The position numbers and the translations under genes were made by a program. Positions 51,173 through 60,854 of a DNA stretch of 64,000 nucleotides are shown piece by piece; position 1 is the first letter of the stretch; every line of letters starts with the position of its first letter. The notes under the pieces are model-generated. The model worked only from the letters and a program-made list of their open reading frames with translations. It did no database searches and was not told the origin of the DNA. The DNA is from Streptomyces sp. TLI_171. GTDB lineage: Bacteria > Actinomycetota > Actinomycetes > Streptomycetales > Streptomycetaceae. Location of the stretch: contig NZ_RAPS01000001.1 in NCBI RefSeq assembly GCF_003610255.1, positions 1,364,001 through 1,428,000 of the forward strand, given 5' to 3'.

Positions 51173-53344
51173 TTGGACAGCAAGTCGGCAGCGTCCAGAA
51201 GTCCGGGCCGGCTGCCCGCCGAAGTCACCAGCTTCGTCGGCCGGACGGCCGAACTCGACGCGCTGGCCGCCCTGGTGGCCCGCACCCGGCTGGTCACGGT
51301 GACCGGCGCCGGCGGTGTCGGCAAGTCCCGGCTGGCGCTGCGCGCCGCCGGCCGGCTCGCCGACGGGTTCCCGGACGGCGCGCACCTGGTCGAGATCGGC
51401 CCGGTGCAGGACGGGCTGCTGCTCGGCCACGCGGTGCTGGAGGCGCTGCGGCTGACCGACCACACCGCTCGCCCGCCGCTGGACGTGCTGGTCGAGCAAC
51501 TCGCCGACCGCCGCCTGCTGCTGGTGCTGGACGGCTGCGAGCACCTGGTCGAGGCCTGCGCCGAGCTGGTCGACGCGCTGCTGCGGGCGGCGCCCGGCCT
51601 GCGGGTGCTGGCCACCTCCCGGCAGTCGCTGCGCGCCGCCGGCGAGCACCTGCTGCCGCTGGCCCCGCTGCCGTTCGAGCCCGCCGAGGGCCGGGTCGAC
51701 TCGGAGGCGATGCTGCTGTTCGCCGACCGGGCGGCCGCCGTGCGGCCGGGCTTCCGGCTGGATCGCCGCAACCGCGCCGAGGTGGCGCTGCTCTGCCGGC
51801 GCCTGGACGGCATCCCGCTGGCCGTCGAGCTCGCCGCGGGTCGGCTCCGGGCGCTCTCCGTCGAGCAGGTGGCGGCCCGGCTGGACGACCGGTTCCGGCT
51901 GCTCACCCGAGGTGACCGGACGGCCCCGGCCCGGCACCAGACCATGCGGACCGCGATCGGGTGGAGCCACGAACTCTGCACAATGCAGGAACGTTTACTC
52001 TGGGCCCGCCTCTCCGTGTTCGCCGGCGGCTTCGACCTGGACGCCGCCGAGTACGTCTGCGCAGGCCACGGCCTGGACACCGAGGACGTGCTGGACCTCG
52101 TCGACTCACTGGTCGACAAGTCCGTGCTGGACCGCCTGGAGGACGACGGCGCCGTCCGCTTCCGGATGCTCGACACCCTGCGCGAGTACGGCGGCCACTG
52201 GCTGCGGGCCGGCGGCGACGACCACCGGCTGCTGCGCCGCCACCGCGACTGGTACCTGGGCGTCGCCACCTGGGGCGAGGTCGAGTGGTTCGGCCCCCGG
52301 CAGGCCGAGACCGCCGAACGCACCCGGCTCGCCCACGCCAACCTGCGCGCCGCCCTGGAGTTCTCGCTCGCCGAGCCCGGCGAGGAGCAGCTGGCCCTCG
52401 TCCTGGCCGGCACCCTCTGGTACTTCTGGGTCGGCACCGGCCACCTCGGCGAGGGCCGGCACTGGCTGGACCGCGCCCTCGCGCTCGCCCCCGAACCCAC
52501 CGACGCCCGCGCCAAGGCGCTCTGGGTCACCGGCTACCTCGCCATCCTGCAGGGCGACCTGGTCCGCGCCCGCCCCGCCCTGGAGGAGTGCCGCCTGCAG
52601 GCCCTCGACACCGGCGACGACCGGGCGCTCGCCTACGCCGTCCACCGGCAGGGCTGCGCGGCCCTGATCGGCGACGAACCGGCGCGCGCCGCCGAGCTGT
52701 TCGAGGAGGCGCTCTGGCACTACAACACCCTCGGCGAGCTCAACTCCAACGTGCTGATGGCGATGTTCGAGCTCGCTCTGGCCTACCTGTTCCTCGGCGA
52801 CGAGGAGAACGGCGAGACCTGGGTCGAGCGGGTCCGGGAGATCTGCGAGGAGCACGGCGAGCAGTGGGCGTACGGGTACTGCCTGTACGCGATGGCCTAC
52901 TCGCACCGGCAGGCCGGCGACCTGCGGCTCGCGCGGGCCTTCGCGCGCGAATCGATGCGGCTCAATCACCTGTTCCGCGACCTGCTGGGCATCGTCATCG
53001 CGATGGACCTGCTGGCCCTGCTCGCCACCGACGGCCCCTCCCCGGACCTGCGCGAGGCCCGCGTCCTGCAGGGCGCCGCGCACCGGCTGTGGCAGGCGGT
53101 CGGCACCCCGTTCTTCGGCTCCCGGAGCTTCAACGGCCCGCACCTGGAGTGCGAGCAGCGCGCCCGCTCCGGCCTCACCGAGGAGGAGTACACCACCTCC
53201 TTCCGGCTCGGCTCCCGGCTGGACCTGGACGCCGCCGTCCGCCGCGCGCTGGGCGGCGAGCACCCCGGTCCGGCCGCCGGCGGCGACGACCACCCCGGCC
53301 CGCCGCGCCACCCGGTCCGCCCGTACTCGCCGGTGGGCGCCTGA
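51173..53344 (+). CDS. STAND-type NTPase/TPR regulator without LuxR domain
   Basis: 723 aa. N-terminal 'LPAEVTSFVGRTAELDALAA', then Walker A 'VTVTGAGGVGKSRLALRAAG', Walker B-like 'LLLVLDGCEHLVEACAELV' and the STAND/AP-ATPase 'LATSRQSLRAAGEHLLPLAPL' and 'RRLDGIPLAVELAAGRLRAL' motifs. A winged-helix-like region and C-terminal TPR-like helices (ARPALEECRLQALDTGDDRA) follow. Many close relatives end in a LuxR-type HTH. Here the C-terminus is a Gly/Pro/His-rich tail, so the protein has no visible DNA-binding domain. TTG 51173 follows GGGGGCG. Confidence 0.88.
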   Translation: MDSKSAASRSPGRLPAEVTSFVGRTAELDALAALVARTRLVTVTGAGGVGKSRLALRAAGRLADGFPDGAHLVEIGPVQDGLLLGHAVLEALRLTDHTARPPLDVLVEQLADRRLLLVLDGCEHLVEACAELVDALLRAAPGLRVLATSRQSLRAAGEHLLPLAPLPFEPAEGRVDSEAMLLFADRAAAVRPGFRLDRRNRAEVALLCRRLDGIPLAVELAAGRLRALSVEQVAARLDDRFRLLTRGDRTAPARHQTMRTAIGWSHELCTMQERLLWARLSVFAGGFDLDAAEYVCAGHGLDTEDVLDLVDSLVDKSVLDRLEDDGAVRFRMLDTLREYGGHWLRAGGDDHRLLRRHRDWYLGVATWGEVEWFGPRQAETAERTRLAHANLRAALEFSLAEPGEEQLALVLAGTLWYFWVGTGHLGEGRHWLDRALALAPEPTDARAKALWVTGYLAILQGDLVRARPALEECRLQALDTGDDRALAYAVHRQGCAALIGDEPARAAELFEEALWHYNTLGELNSNVLMAMFELALAYLFLGDEENGETWVERVREICEEHGEQWAYGYCLYAMAYSHRQAGDLRLARAFARESMRLNHLFRDLLGIVIAMDLLALLATDGPSPDLREARVLQGAAHRLWQAVGTPFFGSRSFNGPHLECEQRARSGLTEEEYTTSFRLGSRLDLDAAVRRALGGEHPGPAAGGDDHPGPPRHPVRPYSPVGA

Positions 53345-53394
53345 CCCGCCGTCGAGGTCCGAGCCGTGTCCGATGTCCGGCCCCGCCGGAACGG

Positions 53395-53432
53395 GGAACG
53401 CCCCCTCGGTCCGAGGACCGAGGGGGCGTTCC
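53395..53432. terminator. Bidirectional terminator between STAND gene and rpsD
   Basis: A perfect 17-bp inverted repeat (53395-53411 / 53416-53432) with a 4-nt loop between two convergent genes. Confidence 0.87.
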
Positions 53433-53441
53433 GCTCGCGGG

Positions 53442-54056
53442 TCAGCGCGAGTAGTACTCGACGACCAGCTGCTCGTCGCAGACGACCGGAACCTCGCGGC
53501 GCTGCGGCGCGCGGTCCAGACGGAAGGCCAGGGCCTTCAGGTTGACCTCGAGGTACTTCGGGGTCTGGCCCTCGCCGGCGTTGCCGCCCTCGCGAGCCAC
53601 CTGGAAGGGGACCTTCTCCTTGGACTTTTCCTTCACCGTGACGACGTAGCCCGGCTTCATCTGGAACGACGGCTTGTTGACCTTCGAGCCGTTGACCTCG
53701 ATGTGACCGTGCACGACCATCTGGCGGGCCTGGTAGATGGTGCGGGCGATGCCCGAACGCAGGACCAGGGAGTCGAGGCGGACCTCCAGCAGGGCGACGA
53801 GCGCCTCACCGGTCTTGCCCTCGACCTTCTTGGCGGCCTCGAAGGCACGCGCCATCTGCTTCTCGCTGAGGTCGTACTGCGCGCGCAGACGCTGCTTCTC
53901 GGTCAGACGGACCTTGTAGTCAGAGTTCTGCTTGCGGCCACGGCCGTGCTGGCCGGGCGGGTACGGACGGGCCTCGAAGTACTTGACGGACTTCGGGGTC
54001 AGCGGAACGCCGAGAGCACGGGCGATCTTGACCTTGGGGCGCTTCTGGTTCGCCAT
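53442..54056 (-). CDS. rpsD: 30S ribosomal protein S4
   Basis: 204 aa. Primary 16S rRNA-binding protein. 'RPYPPGQHGRGRKQNSDYKV' and the S4 RNA-binding domain 'LDSLVLRSGIARTIYQARQM' followed by VVHGHIEVNG are present. It has no N-terminal zinc cysteines. It is monocistronic here, apart from the alpha operon, as in Streptomyces. Confidence 0.97.
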   Translation of the reverse strand: MANQKRPKVKIARALGVPLTPKSVKYFEARPYPPGQHGRGRKQNSDYKVRLTEKQRLRAQYDLSEKQMARAFEAAKKVEGKTGEALVALLEVRLDSLVLRSGIARTIYQARQMVVHGHIEVNGSKVNKPSFQMKPGYVVTVKEKSKEKVPFQVAREGGNAGEGQTPKYLEVNLKALAFRLDRAPQRREVPVVCDEQLVVEYYSR

Positions 54057-54362
54057 GTTTCCTTTTCCTGTTCAGATACGGCTGCCACCAGGTGTTGACG
54101 GAGGACGCTTCTCGCGGTCCGGAGAAAAACCGTCCGTCGCCGGACGATCAGCCGCTCTCCGCGACCGGGCACTAAGTGCTTGCACACGAGAGGCCCACCG
54201 ACCGGGAAGGGTGGTGGGCTGCCCGCGACACCGAAGACCGGTGCGCGCCGCTCCTGGGGAACTCCCTTGCGGGAGAGCCCCGTTCAGTGCCCCGCTGGTG
54301 CGGCCGGTCGTTCCTCGCGGAACCCCTGGCCCGGGACACACTGCGGACAGTCTACAGGCTGC
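54057..54362 (-). other. Gene-free rpsD leader region
   Basis: 306 bp between rarA and rpsD with no gene. It must hold the rpsD promoter and leader. A possible -10 box TAGACT lies at 54354-54349 on the minus strand, but I cannot see a good -35. A stem gcccacc/ggtgggc (54193-54199 / 54213-54219) may be part of a leader structure. S4 autoregulates its own leader in other bacteria; whether this one does is open. Confidence 0.4.
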
Positions 54363-55712
54363 TCAGTCCCCCTTGAGCCGGGCCCTGGTCCACTCCGCGA
54401 TCTCCGCGTACCGGGCCTCTCCCCCGCGCCGGGTCGGCTTGTAGTACTCCTTGCCGTGCACGGCGTCCGGCGCGTACTGCTGCGCGGCGATGCCCTCGGC
54501 CAGGTCGTGCGGGTACTGGTAGCCCTTGCCGTGCCCGAGCTTCCTGGCCCCGCCGTAGTGCGCGTCCCGCAGGTGCGCCGGCACCGCGCCCGCCAGCCCC
54601 TGCCGGACGTCCGCCAGCGCCGCGTCGATGGCCAGGTACGCGGCGTTCGACTTCGGCGCCAGGGCCAGCGCGATCGCCGCCTGCGACAGGATGATCCGCG
54701 CCTCCGGGAAGCCGATCAGCGCGACCGCCTGCGCGGCGGCGACGGCGGTGGACAGCGCGGTCGGGTCGGCCAGGCCGATGTCCTCACTGGCCGAGATCAT
54801 CAGCCGCCGGGCGATGAACCGCGGGTCCTCCCCCGCCTCGATCATCCGCGCCAGGTAGTGCAGCGTGGCGTCCACGTCGCTGCCCCGGATCGACTTGATC
54901 AGCGCGCTCGCCACGTCGTAGTGCTGGTCGCCGTCCCGGTCGTAGCGCACCGCCGCCTGGTTGACGGCCGTCTCGGTCGCCGCCAGCGTCAGCACCGGCT
55001 CGCCCTGCTCCAGCGCCGCGCCCGCCGCCGCCTCCAGGGTGGTCAGCGCCCGCCGTGCGTCGCCGCCGGCCAGCCGCACCAGGTGGTCCTCGGCCTCCGC
55101 ACTGAGCTCCACGCTGCCGCCGAGGCCGCGCTCGTCGGCGGTGGCGCGGCGCAGCAGGGTGCGGATGTCCTCGTCGGTGAGCGACTCCAGGGTGAGCAGC
55201 AGGGAGCGGGACAGCAGCGGCGAGATGATCGAGAAGTACGGGTTCTCGGTGGTCGCGGCGATCAGCGTCACCCAGCGGTTCTCCACCGCGGGCAGCAGCG
55301 AGTCCTGCTGCGCCTTGGAGAAGCGGTGGATCTCGTCCAGGAACAGCACCGTCTCCCGGCCGGTCATCCCGACCGCGCGGCGGGCGCCGTCGATCACGGC
55401 GCGGACCTCCTTGACGCCGTGGGTGATCGCGGAGAGTTCGACGAACCGGCCCTCCACGGCCTGGCTGATCACGTGCGCGAGGGTGGTCTTGCCCGTCCCG
55501 GGCGGTCCCCAGAGGATCACCGAACTGGTCGCTGCCGGGCCCTTCGCGCCGGCCACCAGCCGGCGCAGCGGCGACCCGTCCTTCAGCAGCTGCTGCTGCC
55601 CCGCGACCTCGTCCAAGGTCCGCGGCCGCATCCGCACCGCGAGCGGCGCGCGCCCCGGCTCGGAGCTCTGGCGTTCCTCGGCTGCATGGGTGAAAAGGTC
55701 CGGCTCGTCCAC
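54363..55712 (-). CDS. rarA: Replication-associated recombination protein A (RarA/MgsA)
   Basis: 449 aa AAA+ ATPase of the clamp-loader type that acts at stalled replication forks. Walker A '[20 protein letters not shown]', Walker B '[20 protein letters not shown]', sensor 1 '[11 protein letters not shown]', '[13 protein letters not shown]' (sensor 2) and the C-terminal tetramer domain '[11 protein letters not shown]'. GTG 55712 (VDEPDLF) is preferred; a TTG three codons earlier is possible. Confidence 0.94.
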   Translation of the reverse strand: MDEPDLFTHAAEERQSSEPGRAPLAVRMRPRTLDEVAGQQQLLKDGSPLRRLVAGAKGPAATSSVILWGPPGTGKTTLAHVISQAVEGRFVELSAITHGVKEVRAVIDGARRAVGMTGRETVLFLDEIHRFSKAQQDSLLPAVENRWVTLIAATTENPYFSIISPLLSRSLLLTLESLTDEDIRTLLRRATADERGLGGSVELSAEAEDHLVRLAGGDARRALTTLEAAAGAALEQGEPVLTLAATETAVNQAAVRYDRDGDQHYDVASALIKSIRGSDVDATLHYLARMIEAGEDPRFIARRLMISASEDIGLADPTALSTAVAAAQAVALIGFPEARIILSQAAIALALAPKSNAAYLAIDAALADVRQGLAGAVPAHLRDAHYGGARKLGHGKGYQYPHDLAEGIAAQQYAPDAVHGKEYYKPTRRGGEARYAEIAEWTRARLKGD

Positions 55713-55745
55713 GAGACGCAAGCCTAGGCGACGGCGCCGACACCG

Positions 55746-56348
55746 CTACGGTCGGTCGAGCAGGACGACGTCGAACTCCTCCAGCCCGTAGACGATCGAG
55801 CCGGCCTCCTTGGTGACCCCGGAGCGGATCGCGGCCTGCGGACCCCGGGAGGCCTCGAAGGCCTGGCGGTCGGCGAAGATCGCGCCGACCGTGCCGATCT
55901 TCTTGTGACGGTCGATCAGCATCGCCGTGCCCACGAACCCGTCGATCTTCCGGACCTCCGGCAGCCCCTGCTCGGTGAAGCCCCGGACCAGCCCGTCGAG
56001 CTTCGCCGGGTCGTAGGCGAAGCGGACCAGGCGGAAGCCGCCGTTCTCGACGGCGGGGCCGGTCTCGGCGGCGACGGCCTCCCACCGGTCGACGGCGACG
56101 GTGGACGCGAAGGGCACCAGCAGGGTGTCGCGGCGCTCGGCCAGGGCGGTGTCGCTGGCCTCCTCGTGGTCGGTGGTGTCCCACCAGGAGCCCATGGTGA
56201 GGGTGCCGAGCTCGCGGTTGGCGAACAGTCCGTAGCCCCGGTAGCCGGGTTGGGCGGACAGCAGTTTCACGGATTCGCCGCGCAGCGCGTCGAGGGTGTC
56301 CTCGAGCAGCGCGGGGTCTCCGGTGACGTAGACGGTGCGGACGAACAT
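55746..56348 (-). CDS. Antibiotic biosynthesis monooxygenase-fold protein
   Basis: 200 aa, apparently two ferredoxin-like ABM repeats: 'FVRTVYVTGDPALLEDTLDA' and GYGLFANRELGTLTMGSWWD, then 'FRLVRFAYDPAKLDGLVRGF' and 'VGTAMLIDRHKKIGTVGAIF'. Proteins of this shape are often annotated monooxygenases but lack cofactor motifs. GGAGG lies 9 nt before ATG 56348. Function unknown. Confidence 0.75.
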   Translation of the reverse strand: MFVRTVYVTGDPALLEDTLDALRGESVKLLSAQPGYRGYGLFANRELGTLTMGSWWDTTDHEEASDTALAERRDTLLVPFASTVAVDRWEAVAAETGPAVENGGFRLVRFAYDPAKLDGLVRGFTEQGLPEVRKIDGFVGTAMLIDRHKKIGTVGAIFADRQAFEASRGPQAAIRSGVTKEAGSIVYGLEEFDVVLLDRP

Positions 56349-56430
56349 GGCGGGGCCTCCAGTCCCGAGGTGCCCGGACGGAATCCCTTCCATCGCACGC
56401 CCGCCCCTACGCCGGGTCAACCGGGCGCGG

Positions 56431-57264
56431 TCACTGCGCGAGCACCGTCGCGGCGTGGTCGAAGACGTACTTCTGCAGGTCGCGCGGAGGCCGCTGGTAG
56501 CCGCGCGGGGCGGGCCTGGGCGGGAGCGAGACGGCCGGCCGCACCACCTCGTGGTAGGGGACGGAGGAGAGCAGGTGGGCGATCATGTTGATCCGGGAGC
56601 GCCGCTTGTCGTCGCTGTCGACCACGTTCCACGGGGACTCGGGGATGTCGGTGTAGACGAACATCTCGTCCTTGGCCCGCGAGTACTCCTCCCAGCGGGA
56701 GATCGACTCGACGTCCATCGGGGAGAGCTTCCACTGCCGCATCGGGTCGTCGAGGCGGCCCCGGAAGCGCCGCTCCTGTTCGACGTCGCTGACCGAGAAC
56801 CAGTACTTGCGCAGCTGGATGCCGGCCTCGATGAGCATCCGTTCGAAGGTGGGGCACTGGTGCAGGAACTGCCAGTACTCCTCGTCGGTGCAGAAGCCCA
56901 TCACCTTCTCCACGCCGGCCCGGTTGTACCAGGAGCGGTCGAACAGGACCATCTCGCCGGCGGCGGGGAGCTGTTCGACGTAGCGCTGGAAGTACCACTG
57001 GCCGCGCTGGCGTTCGGTGGGGGCGGGCAGGGCGGCGATCCGGGCGATGCGCGGGTTGAGGTACTCGGTGACGCGCTTGATGGCGCCGCCCTTGCCGGCG
57101 GCGTCCCGGCCCTCGAAGACGATCACCAGCCGGATGCCTTCGCTGCGCACCCATTCCTGCATCTTGACCAGCTCGTACTGCAGGCGGAGCAGCTCCGTCT
57201 CGTAGATCCGCCTGGGCATCCGCTTGGCGCCGCGGTTCTTCTTGCCGTCCTTGGGTTCCGCCAC
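56431..57264 (-). CDS. ppk2: Polyphosphate kinase 2
   Basis: 277 aa. Transfers phosphate between polyphosphate and nucleotides. Walker A 'VIVFEGRDAAGKGGAIKRVT', Walker B 'VLFDRSWYNRAGVEKVMGFC', lid 'SVSDVEQERRFRGRLDDPMR' and 'QWKLSPMD', as in class I PPK2 enzymes (one PPK2 domain). GTG 57264 follows GGAGGG 9 nt upstream. Divergent from a LysR regulator. Confidence 0.93.
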   Translation of the reverse strand: MAEPKDGKKNRGAKRMPRRIYETELLRLQYELVKMQEWVRSEGIRLVIVFEGRDAAGKGGAIKRVTEYLNPRIARIAALPAPTERQRGQWYFQRYVEQLPAAGEMVLFDRSWYNRAGVEKVMGFCTDEEYWQFLHQCPTFERMLIEAGIQLRKYWFSVSDVEQERRFRGRLDDPMRQWKLSPMDVESISRWEEYSRAKDEMFVYTDIPESPWNVVDSDDKRRSRINMIAHLLSSVPYHEVVRPAVSLPPRPAPRGYQRPPRDLQKYVFDHAATVLAQ

Positions 57265-57434
57265 TGTGTGTGCCCTCCGCTCACCGTGCCGCTGACGGGC
57301 TCTCAGGCTACGGTCCGTCAGGGATCGGCGCAGGTCGGGCCGCACCCGGGGGTGGTACCGGCAGCCCCCCGTGACCGCCGGTGCCCACCCCCGGGGTTGG
57401 CCGGACAACTGTGTTACACCCCCGGGTGCCGGGT

Positions 57435-57446
57435 CCAATGCATTGG
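57435..57446. promoter_or_regulatory. Candidate LysR-type operator
   Basis: A perfect 12-bp palindrome CCAATGCATTGG, flanked by GGT/TCC, 17 bp before the LysR start in the 198-bp gap to ppk2. A likely autoregulatory site. Confidence 0.5.
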
Positions 57447-57462
57447 TCCATAACCTTCAGGC

Positions 57463-58434
57463 ATGGATGTGGACACCCGGATGCTCCGGTACCTGACGAT
57501 GGTGTGCGAGGAGGGCCAGCTGACCGCCGCGGCGGCCCGGCTGGGCGTCAGCCAGCCCACGCTGACCAAGCAGGTCCGGGCGCTGGAGCGGGAGTTGGGG
57601 GTGGAGCTGTTCCGGCGCTCGAAGGCGGGGGTGTCGCCGACGGCGGCCGGGGCCGAGCTGGCGGGGCACGCGAAGCAGCTGCTGGCCGGCTGGGAGGAGG
57701 CGCTGCGGGCGACCCGGCGGGCGGCGGCGGAGGCCGGCGGGGAGCTGCGGGTGGGCTTCGAGGGGTCGACCATCAACCTGCTGGGCCGGGCCGTGGTGGA
57801 GGACTTCGCCCGCCGGATGCCGGGCTGGCGGGTGCAGATGCGGCAGAACAACTGGTTCGACGAGTCGCTCGGCCTGGCCTCCGGCCAGCTGGACCTGGCG
57901 CTGTGGCACGCCCCGGCCTGCGTCGCCGAGCGGTACGCGCACGTACTGCTGGGCACCGAGGAGCGCTGGGTGGTGCTGGCGGCCGACCACCGGCTGGCGG
58001 CCCGGGTCACGGTGCACGCGGACGACCTGTGGGACGAGCCCTTCGTGTCGATACCGGAGGAGGCCGGCCTGTGGCGGGACTACTGGCTGGGCGCGCCGGA
58101 GCGCGGGGGCCGGCCGGTCCGGATCGGGGCGGTGGCGCACAACGCGGACGAGTGGATGGCCGCGGTGGCGTGCGGGCAGGGCGTGGGATTCGCCCCGCAG
58201 TCGGCCGCCCGCTGGGCCGGCCGTCCGGACGTGCGGTGCCTGCCGGTGCGCGGGCTCAGCCCGAGCCTGGTGGGGCTGTTCCGGCTGCCGGGCCGAGCGC
58301 TGACACCGGCCATGGAGGCGTTCGCGGAGTCCTGCCGGCTGCACCTGGAGGTGCAGTTCCGGGCGGCCGGTGGCGGCCGGTCGCCCGCGGAGGGAACTGC
58401 CGGCGCTCAGACCTCGGCGAACGGCGCGGGGTAG
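57463..58434 (+). CDS. LysR-family transcriptional regulator
   Basis: 323 aa. N-terminal winged HTH 'EEGQLTAAAARLGVSQPTLT' then KQVRALERELGVELFRR; linker helix; then a two-lobed effector domain (GELRVGFEGSTINLLGRAV, 'GVGFAPQSAARWAGRPDVRC'). ATG 57463 follows the palindrome. It is divergent from ppk2, which is a possible target. The 3' end overlaps the convergent GNAT by 28 bp. Effector unknown. Confidence 0.92.
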   Translation: MDVDTRMLRYLTMVCEEGQLTAAAARLGVSQPTLTKQVRALERELGVELFRRSKAGVSPTAAGAELAGHAKQLLAGWEEALRATRRAAAEAGGELRVGFEGSTINLLGRAVVEDFARRMPGWRVQMRQNNWFDESLGLASGQLDLALWHAPACVAERYAHVLLGTEERWVVLAADHRLAARVTVHADDLWDEPFVSIPEEAGLWRDYWLGAPERGGRPVRIGAVAHNADEWMAAVACGQGVGFAPQSAARWAGRPDVRCLPVRGLSPSLVGLFRLPGRALTPAMEAFAESCRLHLEVQFRAAGGGRSPAEGTAGAQTSANGAG

Positions 58435-58913
58435 CGGCACACACCGTGCGGGACGCCGTCCGCGCCCGGCAGCCGGAGCGCCTGGAAGTACGCCTCGGGC
58501 ACGTCGAACGGTCCGCTGATGCGGAGCCCGGTGGCGGGGGCGAACCCGAACCGGCCGTAGTAGCCGGGGTCGCCGAGGACCACCACGACCCGCTCTCCGG
58601 CCTCGTCGGCGGCGGCCAGCGCCGCCTGCACCACCGCGGTGCCGACGCCCTTGCGCTGCCACTCGGGTGCGACGGCGACCGGAGCCAGCGCCAGGCCCTT
58701 GCCGTTGCCGATCTTCAGGCGGGTGAGCAGGGCGTGGCCGATGACCACCTCGCGCTCGTCCACCGCCACCAGCGAGAGTTCCGGCAGCCAGGCGGAGTCG
58801 CGGCGCAGCGCGTCCACCAGATCCGCCTCTTCGGGGCCTGGGAAGGCCGCCATGTGCACCCGCCTGGTCTCGGCGGCGTCGCTGGGGAGTTCGACTCTGG
58901 TTCGTACGGTCAT
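58407..58913 (-). CDS. GNAT-family N-acetyltransferase (YhbS-like)
   Basis: 168 aa. 'LAPVAVAPEWQRKGVGTAVV' acetyl-CoA motif and 'VVVLGDPGYYGRFGFAPATG', the mark of the YhbS group. ATG 58913 with AAGGG upstream is chosen over 58937. Substrate unknown. Convergent overlap with the LysR gene. Confidence 0.88.
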   Translation of the reverse strand: MTVRTRVELPSDAAETRRVHMAAFPGPEEADLVDALRRDSAWLPELSLVAVDEREVVIGHALLTRLKIGNGKGLALAPVAVAPEWQRKGVGTAVVQAALAAADEAGERVVVVLGDPGYYGRFGFAPATGLRISGPFDVPEAYFQALRLPGADGVPHGVCRYPAPFAEV

Positions 58914-59063
58914 CCTCGACCCTTCTTGCGCCTGCACCCCGTCGTGCAGCGATCCGGCCCCGGGCGGTGCGAGCCTACTCCTGGTGGGCGCGCACCGACC
59001 GGGGCCGGAACGAATCGTGATCTCTGTGATGCCCCGTCAGAATTCCGACGGCCGGACGGTCCG

Positions 59064-60854
59064 TCAGGCGGTGGGCTCCGCCTCGGCCTTGGCCGCCTCC
59101 TTGGCCTTCGGCTGGGCGTCCACACCGGCCTCCCGGCGCTGGGCCGGGGTGATGGTGGTGGGGGCGCCGGTCAGCGGGTCACCGCCGGTGGAGGTCTTCG
59201 GGAAGGCGATGACGTCCCGGATGGTGTCGTAGCCGCCCAGCAGGGTGACCACGCGGTCCAGGCCGAGCGCGATGCCGCCGTGCGGCGGCGGGCCGTAGTT
59301 GAAGGCGTCCAGCAGGAAGCCGAACTGGGAGGCCGCCTCCTCCTCGGACAGGCCGATCGCGTCGAACGCCCGCTTCTGCACCTCGCGCTGGTGGATACGG
59401 ATCGAACCGCCGCCCAGCTCCGAGCCGTTCAGCACCAGGTCGTACGCGTTGGAGAGCGCGCTGCCCGGGTCGGTGTCGAAGGTCGCCAGCGACTCGGCGG
59501 TCGGCGCGGTGAACGGGTGGTGCACCGCGTGCCAGCCCTGGAACTCGCCCTTGTCGTCCTCGATCGGCTCGAACATCGGGAAGTCCACCACCCAGAGGAA
59601 CGCCCACTGGGACTGGTCGATCAGGTCGCAGCGGCGGCCGATCTCCAGGCGGGCGGCGCCGAGCAGCTCCTGCGAGGGGGTCTTCTTGCCGGCCGCGAAG
59701 AACACCGCGTCGCCGGGCTTGGCGCCCGCCGCGGCGGCCAGGCCCGCCAGGTGCTCCTCGGACAGGTTCTTGGCGACCGGGCCGCGCAGCTCGCCGGTCT
59801 CCGCGTCGACCAGCACGTAGGCCAGGCCGCGGGCGCCGCGGGCCTTCGCCCAGTCCTGCCAGGCGTCCAGCTGCTTGCGGGGCTGCGAGGCGCCGCCGGG
59901 CATCACGACCGCGCCGACGTACGGGGCCTGGAAGACCCGGAACTCGGTGCCCTTGAAGTACTCGGTGAGGTCGGTGAGTTCCTGCCCGAAGCGGACGTCC
60001 GGCTTGTCGGAGCCGTAGCGGGACATCGCGTCGGCGTAGGACAGGCGGGGCAGCGGGTTGGGGATCTCGTAGCCGTGCACCTGCTTCCAGATCGCGGCGA
60101 TGATCTTCTCGCCGAGCGCCAGGATGTCCTCCTGGTCGACGAAGGACGCCTCGATGTCGAGCTGGGTGAACTCCGGCTGCCGGTCGGCGCGGAAGTCCTC
60201 GTCGCGGAAGCAGCGGGCGATCTGGTAGTACCGCTCCATGCCGGCCACCATCAGCAGCTGCTTGAACAGCTGCGGGGACTGCGGCAGGGCGTACCAGTGG
60301 CCCGGCTGGAGGCGGACCGGGACCAGGAAGTCGCGGGCGCCCTCGGGGGTGGACCGGGTCAGGTACGGGGTCTCGATGTCGAGGTAGTCGTTCTCCTCCA
60401 TCACCGTGCGGATGATGTGGTTGACCTTCGAGCGCAGCCGCAGCGCGCGGGCCGGGCCCTCGCGGCGCAGGTCGAGGTAGCGGTAGCGCAGCCGCACCTC
60501 CTCGTTGACCGAACCGGGCTCGTACTCGGCGACCTGGAACGGCAGCGGCGCGGCCTCGGACAGCACCTCGATGCTCTCCACGACGACCTCGACGGCGCCG
60601 GTCGGGATGTCCGGGTTCTCGTTGCCCGCCGGGCGGACCCGGACCTCGCCGACCACCTTCACGCAGTACTCGGAGCGCAGCCCGTGCACCGACTCCAGGT
60701 CGCGGACCACGACCTGCACGGTGCCGGAGGCGTCCCGCAGGTCGATGAAGGCCACGCCGCCGTGGTCACGGCGGCGGGCCACCCAGCCGGCCAGGGTGAC
60801 GGTGGTGCCGGCGTGCTCCGCGCGGAGCGTGCCCGCGTCGTGCGTGCGGATCAC
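59064..60854 (-). CDS. aspS: Aspartyl-tRNA synthetase
   Basis: 596 aa, bacterial type. OB-fold anticodon domain ([20 protein letters not shown]), class II motif 2 '[20 protein letters not shown]', GAD insertion, and motif 3 '[15 protein letters not shown]'. A charged Lys/Ala tail ends the protein. GTG 60854 overlaps the hisS stop (GTGA). Confidence 0.96.
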   Translation of the reverse strand: MIRTHDAGTLRAEHAGTTVTLAGWVARRRDHGGVAFIDLRDASGTVQVVVRDLESVHGLRSEYCVKVVGEVRVRPAGNENPDIPTGAVEVVVESIEVLSEAAPLPFQVAEYEPGSVNEEVRLRYRYLDLRREGPARALRLRSKVNHIIRTVMEENDYLDIETPYLTRSTPEGARDFLVPVRLQPGHWYALPQSPQLFKQLLMVAGMERYYQIARCFRDEDFRADRQPEFTQLDIEASFVDQEDILALGEKIIAAIWKQVHGYEIPNPLPRLSYADAMSRYGSDKPDVRFGQELTDLTEYFKGTEFRVFQAPYVGAVVMPGGASQPRKQLDAWQDWAKARGARGLAYVLVDAETGELRGPVAKNLSEEHLAGLAAAAGAKPGDAVFFAAGKKTPSQELLGAARLEIGRRCDLIDQSQWAFLWVVDFPMFEPIEDDKGEFQGWHAVHHPFTAPTAESLATFDTDPGSALSNAYDLVLNGSELGGGSIRIHQREVQKRAFDAIGLSEEEAASQFGFLLDAFNYGPPPHGGIALGLDRVVTLLGGYDTIRDVIAFPKTSTGGDPLTGAPTTITPAQRREAGVDAQPKAKEAAKAEAEPTA

